The notes: generated by a model from the sequence alone, not told the origin. 64,000 bases of DNA from Aeromicrobium sp. Root495 (GCF_001426755.1 NZ_LMFJ01000001.1:786734-850733); one strand, 5' to 3'; shown: positions 36,404 to 45,231, counted from the stretch's first letter. A program made the numbers and translations.

Positions 36404-38212
36404 TCAGTTGGCGACGGTGAGGGCGTAGGGGACGTTCGAGTTCGTCAGGATCCTCTCGATCTGCGTTCGCAAGCCCGGCGGAACAACCAGGACCAGAAGC
36501 TTGCGCGCCCGACTCGCGCCTACGTACATAACACGCCGTTGTTCGCTGCTTTCCTGATGCTCCCAGTCGTCGAGAACGTGCGACGCCGCGCCGGGTCGCG
36601 ACGGGATGTGAAGGACCACAGCATCAAACTCTTCGCCCTTTACGCCATGCACGTGACCCCATCGAACCCCCTCGACCTCGCTGCCGACCAGCATCCCCTC
36701 TGTACGGCTCTGCCAGAACTCCCAAACTTTTGGGGGGATCAAAAGTCGACGACCGACATCAGGCTGAAGATCGATGTGACACGCCGCAGCAAAGCCTTCA
36801 TAGATTGCTCGCACGCTCGCCTTGCACTTCTTCGCGTCGGCCCAGGTCAGCGAGTCCTGCAACAGCCTCGCCACCTCGACGCGAAGTTGCTCAGGCTCGA
36901 TCTTCAGTGCCGCGAGCTGGTCGGCGCGCGCAACCAAGTTGCCCTTGCTCTTGTACGACCCCTTCGGCTCGGCAGCAACCTCGGCATCCCAAGCGAACTG
37001 GCTTAAGATCAGAGCCTCGACCCTGCGCGTGGCCGCGAGGCGCCCGCGGCTATCAGCACCGGAGCGCAGCTCCGCCAACGCGGACAACAGGTCTTCCATC
37101 TGACTAACCCCGCCAGGCGCCTGCTTTCCTGCGCGGATCAGGGCTCGAGCGTCGGCACGGCGGTGCGCGATGACTCGAGTCTCAGCCCCTGTGATTCCAT
37201 GCTGACGCGCGATCCCCAGCGCTGCGTGGCCTGCTTTTAGCTTGCTTCCGACCACGACATGGATGACCTCGGGACCGCCGCTGTGGTCGGTGTCGGGCAC
37301 GATGGCGCTCGATCCGACGGAACGAAGGCTCGTCACAAGCGAGCAGATCGCCGGGGTGGACCTGAAGCAGGTCGTGAGGCTGGCGACCTCGTCAGGCTCC
37401 AAGTCTCGGCGAAATTTCTCGTAAAGTCCCGTAGAGCTCTGGCGGAATTCGTAGATCGCTTGATCGGGGTCAGCGACCATCACGACATGGATGCCAGCAT
37501 CTTTCAAGCAGGCCAGCAGTTTGTACTCGATGTCGTCACAGTCCTGAAACTCATCGACGATCACCTCCTGGAAACGCGTCACCAACCGCTTCAGACAGTT
37601 GTTGTCCTCGACCATTAGTACCGTCAGGGCGCGCCTGCGAGCCTCGTTCGTGTCGTAGATGTGCGCGTCGTGAAGAGCCTTGATTCTGGCACTCCCGACG
37701 TCGTTGATGTCTTTCCTGCCCCAGTCGGAGAGCTCTCCCCAGGCGAACCGCTCGGCTCTAGGAAGACGCAACTCGTTAACCGTCCAAGTGCCGCCCTCCT
37801 GTCGCTCGAATCGCGACAGTGGAACCCCGGCCCCGCCGCTCTTGGGTCGGACGATTCGCTGAGAGTGCGGTAGATCGTCCCAGGAAGTTAGATAGGTGGG
37901 CGCCTTCCCGCCTGCCCGCATGATGAACGGGGTCAAGACATAGCGATGAAAGAACGCATCGAACGTGCCGATGAAGTTCGGCGGTTCGAGAAGGCCCGGC
38001 ACGTCCCGGCACCGCGACCGGGCAACGTTCACGGCAGCGTTGGTGAACGACAACAGCGCGATTCGCTTTCCGGCCGCGGCTTGCAGACGAAGGCGAGCTA
38101 CAACTGTCTTAGTCTTGCCCGCGCCAGGCCCGGCCTCGATCAGGCGGATTTGTGCACCAAGTGCCGTCTGCTGCTGTGTCGTGAGCTCCGGTCTCAACTG
38201 TTGTCTGGTCAT
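36404..38212 (-). CDS. gajB: Gabija GajB: UvrD/PcrA-like superfamily 1 helicase
   Basis: 602 residues from ATG 38212. SF1 helicase motifs in order: Walker A GPGAGKTKTV (28-37), motif Ia SFTNAAV, Walker B DEFQDCD (220-226), motif III ADPDQAIYEF (247-256), motif V VHGVKGEEFD (521-530) and motif VI MYVGASRARK (562-571). In Gabija, GajB senses DNA ends or nucleotide changes during phage replication and activates GajA. It overlaps gajA by 4 bp. It lacks the long 2B insertions of housekeeping UvrD, in keeping with its short length. Confidence 0.88.
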   Translation of the reverse strand: MTRQQLRPELTTQQQTALGAQIRLIEAGPGAGKTKTVVARLRLQAAAGKRIALLSFTNAAVNVARSRCRDVPGLLEPPNFIGTFDAFFHRYVLTPFIMRAGGKAPTYLTSWDDLPHSQRIVRPKSGGAGVPLSRFERQEGGTWTVNELRLPRAERFAWGELSDWGRKDINDVGSARIKALHDAHIYDTNEARRRALTVLMVEDNNCLKRLVTRFQEVIVDEFQDCDDIEYKLLACLKDAGIHVVMVADPDQAIYEFRQSSTGLYEKFRRDLEPDEVASLTTCFRSTPAICSLVTSLRSVGSSAIVPDTDHSGGPEVIHVVVGSKLKAGHAALGIARQHGITGAETRVIAHRRADARALIRAGKQAPGGVSQMEDLLSALAELRSGADSRGRLAATRRVEALILSQFAWDAEVAAEPKGSYKSKGNLVARADQLAALKIEPEQLRVEVARLLQDSLTWADAKKCKASVRAIYEGFAAACHIDLQPDVGRRLLIPPKVWEFWQSRTEGMLVGSEVEGVRWGHVHGVKGEEFDAVVLHIPSRPGAASHVLDDWEHQESSEQRRVMYVGASRARKLLVLVVPPGLRTQIERILTNSNVPYALTVAN

Positions 38213-40059
38213 GCGGTTCGGTCCGGAGCGGCGTGGGCGGCAGCGTCGACTACTTCCCGCAGGTACGCGGGCACAGTAAGGGTGCTGCCCTCCTTGCCCG
38301 TGGACTCCTCGATCGCGTCGGCCACAAGGTGGGCGAAGTCGCCCTTGCTGATGTCGAGGTACGGGCCATCGTCAGCGGACGTCCGACGAATGGCCGCCGC
38401 GAACCCCTCCGCGCGCTCATCAGGCGACTTCCCGTCGACAGCGTCGAGGACGTTCTTCCAGTGGTGGTCCGACTTCGGGTGCAGGACCTTAAATGCGTTC
38501 TGGAGGAGCTGCTCGTTGCCGGTCTCGCGGAACAGTTCTGCTTCCAGTGTCGTGCCACCGACGGTGACGTGCAGACGGCCGTCGGCGTAGGCCCGAGGGA
38601 AGTTAGTTTCGTAGGTGGTCTTGCGTACGTCACCGGCGCCGGTGTGATCGCGGTCGGTGACTACAACGACCCGATCAACGCGAGGGTGCTCCCCAGCCAG
38701 CAGAAGTTGAAGGTAGGGCTCGAAGTCAACCCCTTCGACGCTGATGATGGTTGCGCTCCGAAACTGCCTCAAGCGCTTCTTCGCCTCGTCCTCAGGTATG
38801 TCCGATCCATTCAGGTGGAACGTAGCGAGCGCGGGCAGGACCAACATCTCAGCAACGCCTTCGACCAGAATCACGTCTCGTGCGAACAGCAACGCTGCAC
38901 GGGTCGAGTTCAGGTACCGGTCGATCTTGCGTCTCGCGGCCGGAGCGAGCCCCAACTTCGAGAGGGCTGTAGCGCGCGTCGACCAGTCCTTGGTGTCCTC
39001 GTCTCGGGCAATCACAACTATCTTCTCGATAGACACAGTGCTGGCAAGGACAGGCGAGTGGGTCGTGACGATGACCTGGACCTTCCCGCTCGTCTGGGCG
39101 CCTTCAGGCGCACCAGCTGCAGGGGTTCCGGAGCTCGCTGCCTGGGTGCGTAAGAAGTCGAGCAGCACGAGCTGGAGTTGGGGGTGTAGGTGCGCCTCGG
39201 GCTCCTCCACCAGGAGGAGAGTGAGGTCGCTGTCCTTCGCCTTGACCAACTGAAGGACGATCATCGAAATATAGAGAAGGTTGGCGTAGCCCAGACCGGT
39301 TGAGGCGACGTCCCCCAGATCGATGCCTTGTTCGGCAAGCTGGATACGCAAAAGTCTAGCGATACGACGAAGGTCCAAGTCTTGCTGATTCAAGCCGATG
39401 AGGTGCTCGCGATTGGGTGGGGTGGTCTGAGTGAAAAAGCCTTGGATGGCCTTGCTCGTGTTAACGGCCAGGGGATGCTTGGCGACACCCTCAAGCGCAT
39501 TGTTGGCAGCGTCCAGAAAGTCCGATTCAACGTCGTGGTCCGAGTTAATTAGGATTCTGAGGACGTCGTGAAGTTGCGTCTGGTCGCCACCGTCGAGGTC
39601 GCGGACAGCGTCGCGAAGCGGCGGGAGGTAGACATGCGAGATCCTCCTACGTAACGCTGGCTCCGGGTCCTCGGCACGGCTTCCGGAAACTGACCAGCTG
39701 GTCACGCTACGGCGGGGCACCTCAGGGTTCGTCGCGAAGCTCGTCGTGTAGATCAAGTCGCCATGAGCGTCGAGAAGTTCCGCAAGGTACACAGCCTTTT
39801 CAACTTCGGTCAGCTCCCCGTAACGAGCGGTTACCTCGACCTGAACGCCCGGGCTCTCACGCCGGTCGAGGTCACGGTCAGCGGCGAACCAAGCGGTCTG
39901 TCGGCCAGAGGCGGGGAACGTCGCGAGTCGCAGTGCGTCGATGACGGCGCTCTTTCCAGAAGCGTTCTCTCCCACCAGGACCGTGATGTCCGAAGCGAAC
40001 TCGACAGTGGTGTCACGGCAGGCGCGAAAACGCTGAAGACGGACCGAAGAGAGCTGCAC
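38209..40059 (-). CDS. gajA: Gabija GajA: OLD-family ATPase/TOPRIM endonuclease
   Basis: 616 residues from GTG 40059 with GGAGG just upstream. The ABC-type ATPase has Walker A GENASGKS (30-37), Walker B LLLVEEPEAH (281-290) and the H-loop THS (333-335). The TOPRIM domain follows, with Glu400 in ILVEGVAEML and the DxD pair Asp469/Asp471 in VVVVTDRD. GajA nicks DNA in a sequence-guided way when nucleotides are depleted. Placement directly before a UvrD-like helicase (OLD class 2) defines a Gabija system rather than a lone OLD protein. Confidence 0.88.
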   Translation of the reverse strand: MQLSSVRLQRFRACRDTTVEFASDITVLVGENASGKSAVIDALRLATFPASGRQTAWFAADRDLDRRESPGVQVEVTARYGELTEVEKAVYLAELLDAHGDLIYTTSFATNPEVPRRSVTSWSVSGSRAEDPEPALRRRISHVYLPPLRDAVRDLDGGDQTQLHDVLRILINSDHDVESDFLDAANNALEGVAKHPLAVNTSKAIQGFFTQTTPPNREHLIGLNQQDLDLRRIARLLRIQLAEQGIDLGDVASTGLGYANLLYISMIVLQLVKAKDSDLTLLLVEEPEAHLHPQLQLVLLDFLRTQAASSGTPAAGAPEGAQTSGKVQVIVTTHSPVLASTVSIEKIVVIARDEDTKDWSTRATALSKLGLAPAARRKIDRYLNSTRAALLFARDVILVEGVAEMLVLPALATFHLNGSDIPEDEAKKRLRQFRSATIISVEGVDFEPYLQLLLAGEHPRVDRVVVVTDRDHTGAGDVRKTTYETNFPRAYADGRLHVTVGGTTLEAELFRETGNEQLLQNAFKVLHPKSDHHWKNVLDAVDGKSPDERAEGFAAAIRRTSADDGPYLDISKGDFAHLVADAIEESTGKEGSTLTVPAYLREVVDAAAHAAPDRTA

Positions 40060-40445
40060 GATGCCTCCGAGTGTGAACTGCCCGCCTCGTGCGAGCTACG
40101 ACGCTGAACGGTGCCAAACGTGGCACTCTCTCCCGAGCGCAACCTGGACGTCTGACGTTAGAGGGCCGAGGGGGCCGGGGCGCTCGCGCCGCGCCGACTC
40201 CGCCGGACGTTAAGCAATTCGCTCTAATCGCACCCGATACCCAGACACCTCAGCCGACCATTGCAGACCTCTTGGCACCCACACAGCGAACATGGTCATC
40301 ACTGCTTCGCAGGGCGCCGGGAATCGCGGGCCGGGTGGGTGACCACCCGATGAACTCCTCGAACGGGCAGTCACCATCTAATGTTGAGCTTTAGACAGCT
40401 CGGGAGCGTTCGGCCGGGCTGCGTCCGAGGAATGAGCGAGAATCG
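40060..40445. other. Intergenic region upstream of gajA, no gene recognised
   Basis: These 386 bases separate gajA from the divergent nuclease-like gene. A 101-codon open frame on the plus strand (40089-40394) has no ribosome site and a low-complexity composition, so I do not call it. The region must hold promoters for both directions. A small palindrome at 40111-40126 is the only regular element noted. Confidence 0.5.
40111..40126. promoter_or_regulatory. Palindrome upstream of gajA
   Basis: GTGCCA-AACG-TGGCAC lies 52 bp before the gajA start and could be an operator for the Gabija transcript. No other evidence supports it. Confidence 0.3.
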
Positions 40446-40772
40446 ATGTCGGAGGGAGCAGCACCCGTTCTGCGTGAGGTCTCCAAGGCGCGGTTCGATG
40501 CCTTCGCCGGCTACGCACGCAAACCCGAAGTCGCGTTGCTTGCACGCGAGGTCGCTTGGTTTGAATCACGAGCCTCTGAAGTATTCGCCGCTCTTATCGT
40601 CGACCGCGACCGTGAGTTCTCTAGCATCATCTTTGCCGCCGACCTCGAGGGGCGATTTCGCTGGGTAACTCAGTCCGACTACTTCGGCGCAATCCCCGAG
40701 GCCATCGAGGCGCTTGACCGACTCGCCGCACAAATCTTGGCTGACGTAGGGGCCCCGAGAGCAGGGCGATGA
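40446..40772 (+). CDS. N-terminal part of a split island protein (probable frameshift)
   Basis: 108 residues from ATG 40446. The chain reads as an ordinary soluble domain (EVSKARFDAFAGYARKPEVA, FAALIVDRDREFSSIIFAAD, LEGRFRWVTQSDYFG) and stops at 40770-40772. The next frame is open from 40750 and continues with sensible protein (ESGKPVNFFAPRGSVKRLHP) straight into the nuclease-like ORF at 40837. A one-base insertion between about 40750 and 40772, real or from sequencing, would explain both pieces. Read together they would make a protein of roughly 450 residues. Confidence 0.55.
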   Translation: MSEGAAPVLREVSKARFDAFAGYARKPEVALLAREVAWFESRASEVFAALIVDRDREFSSIIFAADLEGRFRWVTQSDYFGAIPEAIEALDRLAAQILADVGAPRAGR

Positions 40773-40836
40773 GTCCGGAAAGCCCGTCAACTTTTTCGCA
40801 CCAAGGGGTTCCGTCAAGCGACTTCACCCGAGTTAC

Positions 40837-41808
40837 GTGCACGTCGTCGAAGGGGAAGGCCATCACGCAGCGCGCGAACTCATCGCTGTCTTGATGCGCT
40901 GGTACAAGAACAGCGACGGCAACTTTATCGAGCAGTTCCAGTCAACTGGGTTCGACGCACGCATCTGGGAACTCTATCTTTGGGCCACTTTTGTCTCCCT
41001 CGGCTACGAGGTCACGATGCCCAAGCCGAGCCCTGACTTCGTTGCGCGCGGCCTCGGTGGAGAATTCGCCATTGAAGCAACGACATTGAACCCAACTATC
41101 AAGCACGGTGAAGTCATCGAACCCCCCCGTCCCGAGAAAGTCGAAGATCTTCAGGCGTACGGCGAGCATTACCTGCCCATCCGCTACGCCGGAGCACTCA
41201 TCACCAAACTCAACAAGCGCTACTGGGATCAGCCCGATGCAATGGGCAAGCCGCTCATCATCGCCGTCCAGGACTTCCACGACGAAATGTCAATGAGATT
41301 TAGCCAAGGTGGCCTCATTGCCTACCTCTACGGCATCAGCATCTTCGACAACGACCCCGACACCGGAAAGCCCGCACTCATCACCGAGCACGCGTGGGGC
41401 ACCAAGGTCGTGCCGTCCGGCTTCTTCACCCTGCCTGACTCTGAACACATCTCAGCGGTCATTTTCAACAGCCAGGGAACCCTCGCCAAATTCAACCGCA
41501 TCGCCATCAAGTGCGGATTCGATCCCCGGGCAGCTCAACTCATCCATATCGGACGACGACTCGACTTCACAGGTGACGCACCCACCCAGGTTCCGTTCAC
41601 AGCCGCGGTGACGATCGACTACCCCGAAGACTGGGTCGACGGAATGGACGTTTTCCACAACCCGAATGCCAGCATCCCTCTCAACCCGGACTTAATACCG
41701 GGCGCCGCGCACCACATCCAAACGCCTGGAGGCAACATGAGGGAGCTCTACCCCGAAGAGCACCTGCTGACGTCCACTACTCGCATCATCATTTCGACTG
41801 GCGGCTAA
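40837..41808 (+). CDS. PD-(D/E)XK nuclease-like protein, probably the C-terminal part of a split gene
   Basis: 323 residues if started at GTG 40837, but coding-like sequence in the same frame begins upstream near 40771. The candidate nuclease core is ARIWELYLWATFVSLGYEV (Glu45), PSPDFVA (Asp67) and EFAIEATTL (Glu80, with Thr in place of the usual Lys), the order of a PD-(D/E)XK site. The rest is alpha/beta with PLIIAVQDFHDEMSMRFSQG and an ITEHAWGTKVVPSGFF segment. The family is not recognised by name. Its place beside Gabija suggests a restriction-type defence role, which is inference. Confidence 0.6.
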   Translation: MHVVEGEGHHAARELIAVLMRWYKNSDGNFIEQFQSTGFDARIWELYLWATFVSLGYEVTMPKPSPDFVARGLGGEFAIEATTLNPTIKHGEVIEPPRPEKVEDLQAYGEHYLPIRYAGALITKLNKRYWDQPDAMGKPLIIAVQDFHDEMSMRFSQGGLIAYLYGISIFDNDPDTGKPALITEHAWGTKVVPSGFFTLPDSEHISAVIFNSQGTLAKFNRIAIKCGFDPRAAQLIHIGRRLDFTGDAPTQVPFTAAVTIDYPEDWVDGMDVFHNPNASIPLNPDLIPGAAHHIQTPGGNMRELYPEEHLLTSTTRIIISTGG

Positions 41809-41908
41809 CCGACCGCGATAGCCAGACGCCCATTGGCGACTATGAAGTTCCGAAGACCAGTGGCCAAGGGGCATGACAAATCGCCGTACCGCTATGGGTC
41901 AACCCGGC

Positions 41909-41930
41909 GATCAGCCGCACCCGGCTGATC
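41909..41930 (+). terminator. Hairpin downstream of the nuclease-like gene
   Basis: GATCAGCC and GGCTGATC form a perfect 8-bp stem with a 6-base loop, 100 bp after the stop codon. It may end the transcript or mark a boundary of the DUF998 gene. Confidence 0.45.
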
Positions 41931-42059
41931 TGTTGCCGCCGCCGTATGCGGTGGAAGCTGCGGGCCGCGAGCGGACATAGTCAGGAGCCAGTCGCGGGTG
42001 GTGCGTCATTCCACCGCGTATGTATCGGGCGACGTCCTGATCGGCCGACGTCACTGCGA

Positions 42060-42734
42060 ATGTTCCGCACGGTCTACCGTGGGCTGGTGCCCTCAGCCCG
42101 ACGACGACTCTTCGTGAAGAGCGCCGGGCTCCGGGCTACGCAGTGGGGAGCGCTGGCCCTGCTCCTGCGACCTTTGTACATCGCGACCGAGTTCATCGTT
42201 GCGGCGGGAACCGAGGGCGGCTACAGCTTCCTCTCCGACTCAGTCAGCCGACTCGGTGAGACCGGTTGCTCGGCGGCATACTGCTCGCCGCGGCACGAGC
42301 TGATGAACGGCTCGTTCATCGTCTTCGGTGTGTTGCTGGTCGCTGGCGCGGTGCTGCTCTTGCGGTCGCTGGGGCTATGGGTCACGGGGCTGCTCGTGAT
42401 CTCAGGGCTGAGCTCGGTCGCCACTGGCCTCGCGCCCCTCGACCAGGACGCCACCTTGCATGCGATCGCCGCGACACCCCTGTTCGTGGCGCAGCCAGTC
42501 GCGCTGATCATTCTTGGGCTGCGGTCACGGAAGGACGGCCCTCGTCTGGCTTGGGTTCTGGTGGCTTTGGGAGTCGTGACCAGCGCCGCGGCGGTCTCGT
42601 TCGTGCTCTCTGATGGCGACTCCGCATCAGGAGCCTTCGAACGCCTTGCCCTGTGGCCGGTGCTGGTCGCGCTGGCCGGGTTCGCGCTAACGCATTTCCC
42701 GCCCGCCAGTCGCTCGGAAACCGATCCTCGCTGA
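42060..42734 (+). CDS. DUF998-type integral membrane protein
   Basis: 224 residues from ATG 42060; GTG 42087 and GTG 42114 are possible later starts. Six hydrophobic segments are visible, including GALALLLRPLYIATEFIVAA, SFIVFGVLLVAGAVLLLRSL, WVTGLLVISGLSSVATGLAP and LAWVLVALGVVTSAAAVSFV. The loop FLSDSVSRLGETGC and GLAPLDQDATLHAIAA match the DUF998 family of unknown function. It lies inside the island, but its GC content is closer to the core genome. Confidence 0.75.
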   Translation: MFRTVYRGLVPSARRRLFVKSAGLRATQWGALALLLRPLYIATEFIVAAGTEGGYSFLSDSVSRLGETGCSAAYCSPRHELMNGSFIVFGVLLVAGAVLLLRSLGLWVTGLLVISGLSSVATGLAPLDQDATLHAIAATPLFVAQPVALIILGLRSRKDGPRLAWVLVALGVVTSAAAVSFVLSDGDSASGAFERLALWPVLVALAGFALTHFPPASRSETDPR

Positions 42735-42747
42735 GCGCCGATATAGC

Positions 42748-42936
42748 TGGTCGGCGGCGAAGGAGTTTGGTCGCAAGGCCGCGGCCGCCACCCCGTTGGA
42801 CATGAGCGTCATTGGCGGCGCCGACACAGCAGATGTTGTCGGCCTAGCCGTGCTGGGCGCGCTGCCCTCGTGGTGGGTGGACGAGCTGGCGCGGGAGATC
42901 GAGGAGGGAGCAAGTCTGAGGTCTGTGAAGCGTTAG
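42748..42936 (+). pseudogene. thiL: thiL fragment
   Basis: In one frame from 42748 the sequence encodes WSAAKEFGRKAAAATPLDMS, then VIGGADTADVVGLAVLGALP and SWWVDELAREIEEGAS before unrelated residues and a stop at 42936. This aligns without gaps to residues 70-125 of the intact ThiL at 33148-34125, with 33 of 56 positions identical by my count. There is no start and no rest of the gene. It is a diverged remnant, not a fresh copy. Confidence 0.8.
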
Positions 42937-42953
42937 ACCGTAATGTTGGTGCC

Positions 42954-43715
42954 ATGACCGTCAGGCACAACAGGTGTGCGTTCTGTTTTGCCGACAGTGA
43001 GGAATTTCCGTTGCTGACGGCTGAGCACCTCTTGAGCCGGCCGGTGGCCAGTAGTTTCGGTATCGATCGCACAGCGACTTTTGCCCGCTTCGATGAAGAC
43101 GACTCGCAAATTCGCTGGACGACGGTGAACGGGGTGAAGCGGAAGTGCGTCTGTGCCGCATGTAACAACGGTTGGATGAACGCGTTGGAGCATGACATGG
43201 GAAGGGTCGCCAACTGGGTCGATGCCGGTTCGGCCGAACTTCGCACTGGCGAGCTGGATGTGCTGGCAGCTTGGTCGGTGAAGACGCACTTGCTCTTGTG
43301 CCACATCGAGGGGCGCGCTGGCGAGTTCGGAGATTCCGACGAGGCCGTTGTGCCGCCAGCGTCCGCTGCCCGCGCTGTCTACGAGAGGCGATTCAGCGAC
43401 CTTGATGGCTTGGTACTCGGTCTAGCTGCCAACTCGTCGGATACCGATTTCGCTTATGAATTCGGAACGCCGGGCAGGGTTTCGTTTGGTGACCAGTTGA
43501 GAGGTGGGCGAACATGCCCGGTCTCAATCGTTTCAGTTGGGCGCCTGCAGATCTGGATTCTGACCCCCCTGCCGCTCGATCCTGAGGTGCGTGTCGCTGA
43601 CGGAGTTCGCGCGGCCGCGGCTGGTCTGCGTTTCGAGGACCTGACCGCGATGCCCGCAATCGGAAACCGAGCCTCGATCAGCATCAACTACCGGGCTGAT
43701 TGGCCGTTAGGTTAG
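42954..43715 (+). CDS. HNH-type zinc-binding protein, putative endonuclease
   Basis: 253 residues from ATG 42954; the longer frame upstream runs into the thiL remnant and is not used. The N-terminal motif HNRCAFCFADSEEF ... LLTAEHLLSRP ... CVCAACNNGWMNALEHD gives CxxC, an EH pair and a second CxxC-N-x-G-W, the layout of an HNH/zinc-finger nuclease. Beyond residue 80 the sequence is a less conserved alpha/beta region. Such proteins are frequent in phage and defence islands. A nuclease role is inferred from the motif only. Confidence 0.65.
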   Translation: MTVRHNRCAFCFADSEEFPLLTAEHLLSRPVASSFGIDRTATFARFDEDDSQIRWTTVNGVKRKCVCAACNNGWMNALEHDMGRVANWVDAGSAELRTGELDVLAAWSVKTHLLLCHIEGRAGEFGDSDEAVVPPASAARAVYERRFSDLDGLVLGLAANSSDTDFAYEFGTPGRVSFGDQLRGGRTCPVSIVSVGRLQIWILTPLPLDPEVRVADGVRAAAAGLRFEDLTAMPAIGNRASISINYRADWPLG

Positions 43716-43767
43716 ACGGCGGTGTTGATGTAATCGACTCGACGTTCTCGTATGACGATCGATGGGG

Positions 43768-45189
43768 CTAGTCCTGAATACGCGCGAACGGGCGCTCGGC
43801 CTCGAGCTCGTAGGCAAGCTCCAGGAGGGTGCGCTCAGCGCCGTTGCGGCCGTTGATGTGCACGCCGATCGGGCGCTGGTCCGTGGTCTGGGCCAGCGGC
43901 AGCGAGATCGCCGGTGAGCCGGCGGCATTGTTGAGCGGGGTGAATGACGCGTAGTTCACGAGGCGCTCGAACATCTGGGGGAACTCGCCAGCGGGGGAGA
44001 GGTAGCCCAGCTCGGGGGTGGTGTGGGCGAGCGTGGGGGACAGGGCGACGTCGATGCGGTTCTTGTCGAACTCCGAGGCGTAGAGCTTCTCGGAACGCTT
44101 GAGGGTGAGGATCGCGCCGGGGGTGCGCCAGATGTTCCGCAGGAACCGCTTCGAGAGGTACTGCGTGAGCGGGTCGGTGAGGGACGGGTCGAAGTCGGGG
44201 TGCACGACCTTCTTGCCGAAGCGATGCATCGAGAACGCAAGCATCGCCCAGTAGTGGGTGAAGGCGGTCACGAAGCGCTCGTCGGTGGGGATGGCGATCT
44301 CCACCACCTCGTGGCCGAGCTTCTCGAGCGACTTGGCGACGTCGAGCACCGCGGCGCGGGTCTGGTCGTCGGTGGGGCGGGTGAGCGAGTCGAGCACCAT
44401 GCCGATGCGGAGGCGGCGCTTGCCGGGACCCTCCACCAGGCCAACGGGCGGCAGGCCCGGAGCGGGGCGGTGCTCCTCGGCGCCCGCGAGGAAGTGGGCG
44501 GTGTCGCGGACGGAGCGGGTGACCACGCCGTTGCTGATGACGTCGACGGGCAGCTGGTGCGACTCGGCGGCCAGCGCGACACGGCCACGCGTCGGCTTGA
44601 GACCGACGAGCCCACAGGCGGCTGCGGGGATGCGGATGGATCCGCCGCCGTCGTTGGCGTGGGCGATGGGGACGACGCCCGATGCCACCAGCGCCGCGGC
44701 GCCGCCCGAGGAGGCGCCGCTGGAGTAGCCGGTGTTCCAGGGGTTGCGCGTGGGCGGGAGCGTGGCGAACTCGGTGCTGGCGCTCCAGCCGAACTCCGGC
44801 ATCGTCGACTTGCCCAGCACGACGAGGCCGGTGGAGCGCAGCTGCGTCGTGAACTCGGCGTCGGCGGCCTTGGGGATGTTGGGGACGGCGAGGGACCCCT
44901 CGAGCGTGGCCAGCCCGGCCACGTCGGTGTTGTCCTTCACGAACGTCGGCACACCGGCGAGGCGACCCGTGTGGGTGCCGTCGGCCAGGGCCCGTCCGCG
45001 CTCGTAGTCGGTGACCACGATCGCGTTGAGATCGGGGTTCACGCGCTCGGCGCGGGCGATGGCGGCGTCGGCGGCCTCGCGCGCGGAGATGTCGCCGGCC
45101 GCAATAGCAGCAGCGACCCCGACGGAGTCGAGGTCGCTGAGGGCGTCGTCGCCGAAGGCGTGGACGCGAGTCTTCGTGGTGTCAGTCAC
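43768..45189 (-). CDS. Amidase-signature family enzyme
   Basis: 473 residues from ATG 45189. The Ser-cisSer-Lys triad is visible: Lys in LAGVPTFVKDNTDVAG, cis-Ser in GYSSGASSGGAAALVASG, and the nucleophilic Ser in NDGGGSIRIPAAACGLVGLK. Family members hydrolyse carboxamides; GatA is one, but this gene stands without gatB or gatC, so it is more likely a general amidase. It is the first core-like gene to the right of the island and is followed upstream on the same strand by rpmB. Confidence 0.88.
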   Translation of the reverse strand: MTDTTKTRVHAFGDDALSDLDSVGVAAAIAAGDISAREAADAAIARAERVNPDLNAIVVTDYERGRALADGTHTGRLAGVPTFVKDNTDVAGLATLEGSLAVPNIPKAADAEFTTQLRSTGLVVLGKSTMPEFGWSASTEFATLPPTRNPWNTGYSSGASSGGAAALVASGVVPIAHANDGGGSIRIPAAACGLVGLKPTRGRVALAAESHQLPVDVISNGVVTRSVRDTAHFLAGAEEHRPAPGLPPVGLVEGPGKRRLRIGMVLDSLTRPTDDQTRAAVLDVAKSLEKLGHEVVEIAIPTDERFVTAFTHYWAMLAFSMHRFGKKVVHPDFDPSLTDPLTQYLSKRFLRNIWRTPGAILTLKRSEKLYASEFDKNRIDVALSPTLAHTTPELGYLSPAGEFPQMFERLVNYASFTPLNNAAGSPAISLPLAQTTDQRPIGVHINGRNGAERTLLELAYELEAERPFARIQD

Positions 45190-45231
45190 ACCATGGGACT
45201 CTAGGGCATCTGTCCCACTCGGGGAGCAGGG

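Noticed and set aside
40089..40394. 101-codon plus-strand open frame upstream of gajA
   Set aside because: No ribosome site, low-complexity N-terminus and no recognisable domain; more likely intergenic.
42870..42953. Upstream in-frame extension of the HNH-like gene
   Set aside because: These codons overlap the thiL remnant in another frame and would add residues that do not resemble the family; ATG 42954 is preferred.
34126..43767. Prophage or integrative element with att sites
   Set aside because: No integrase, structural phage genes, tRNA border or clear direct repeat was found by eye at either edge.
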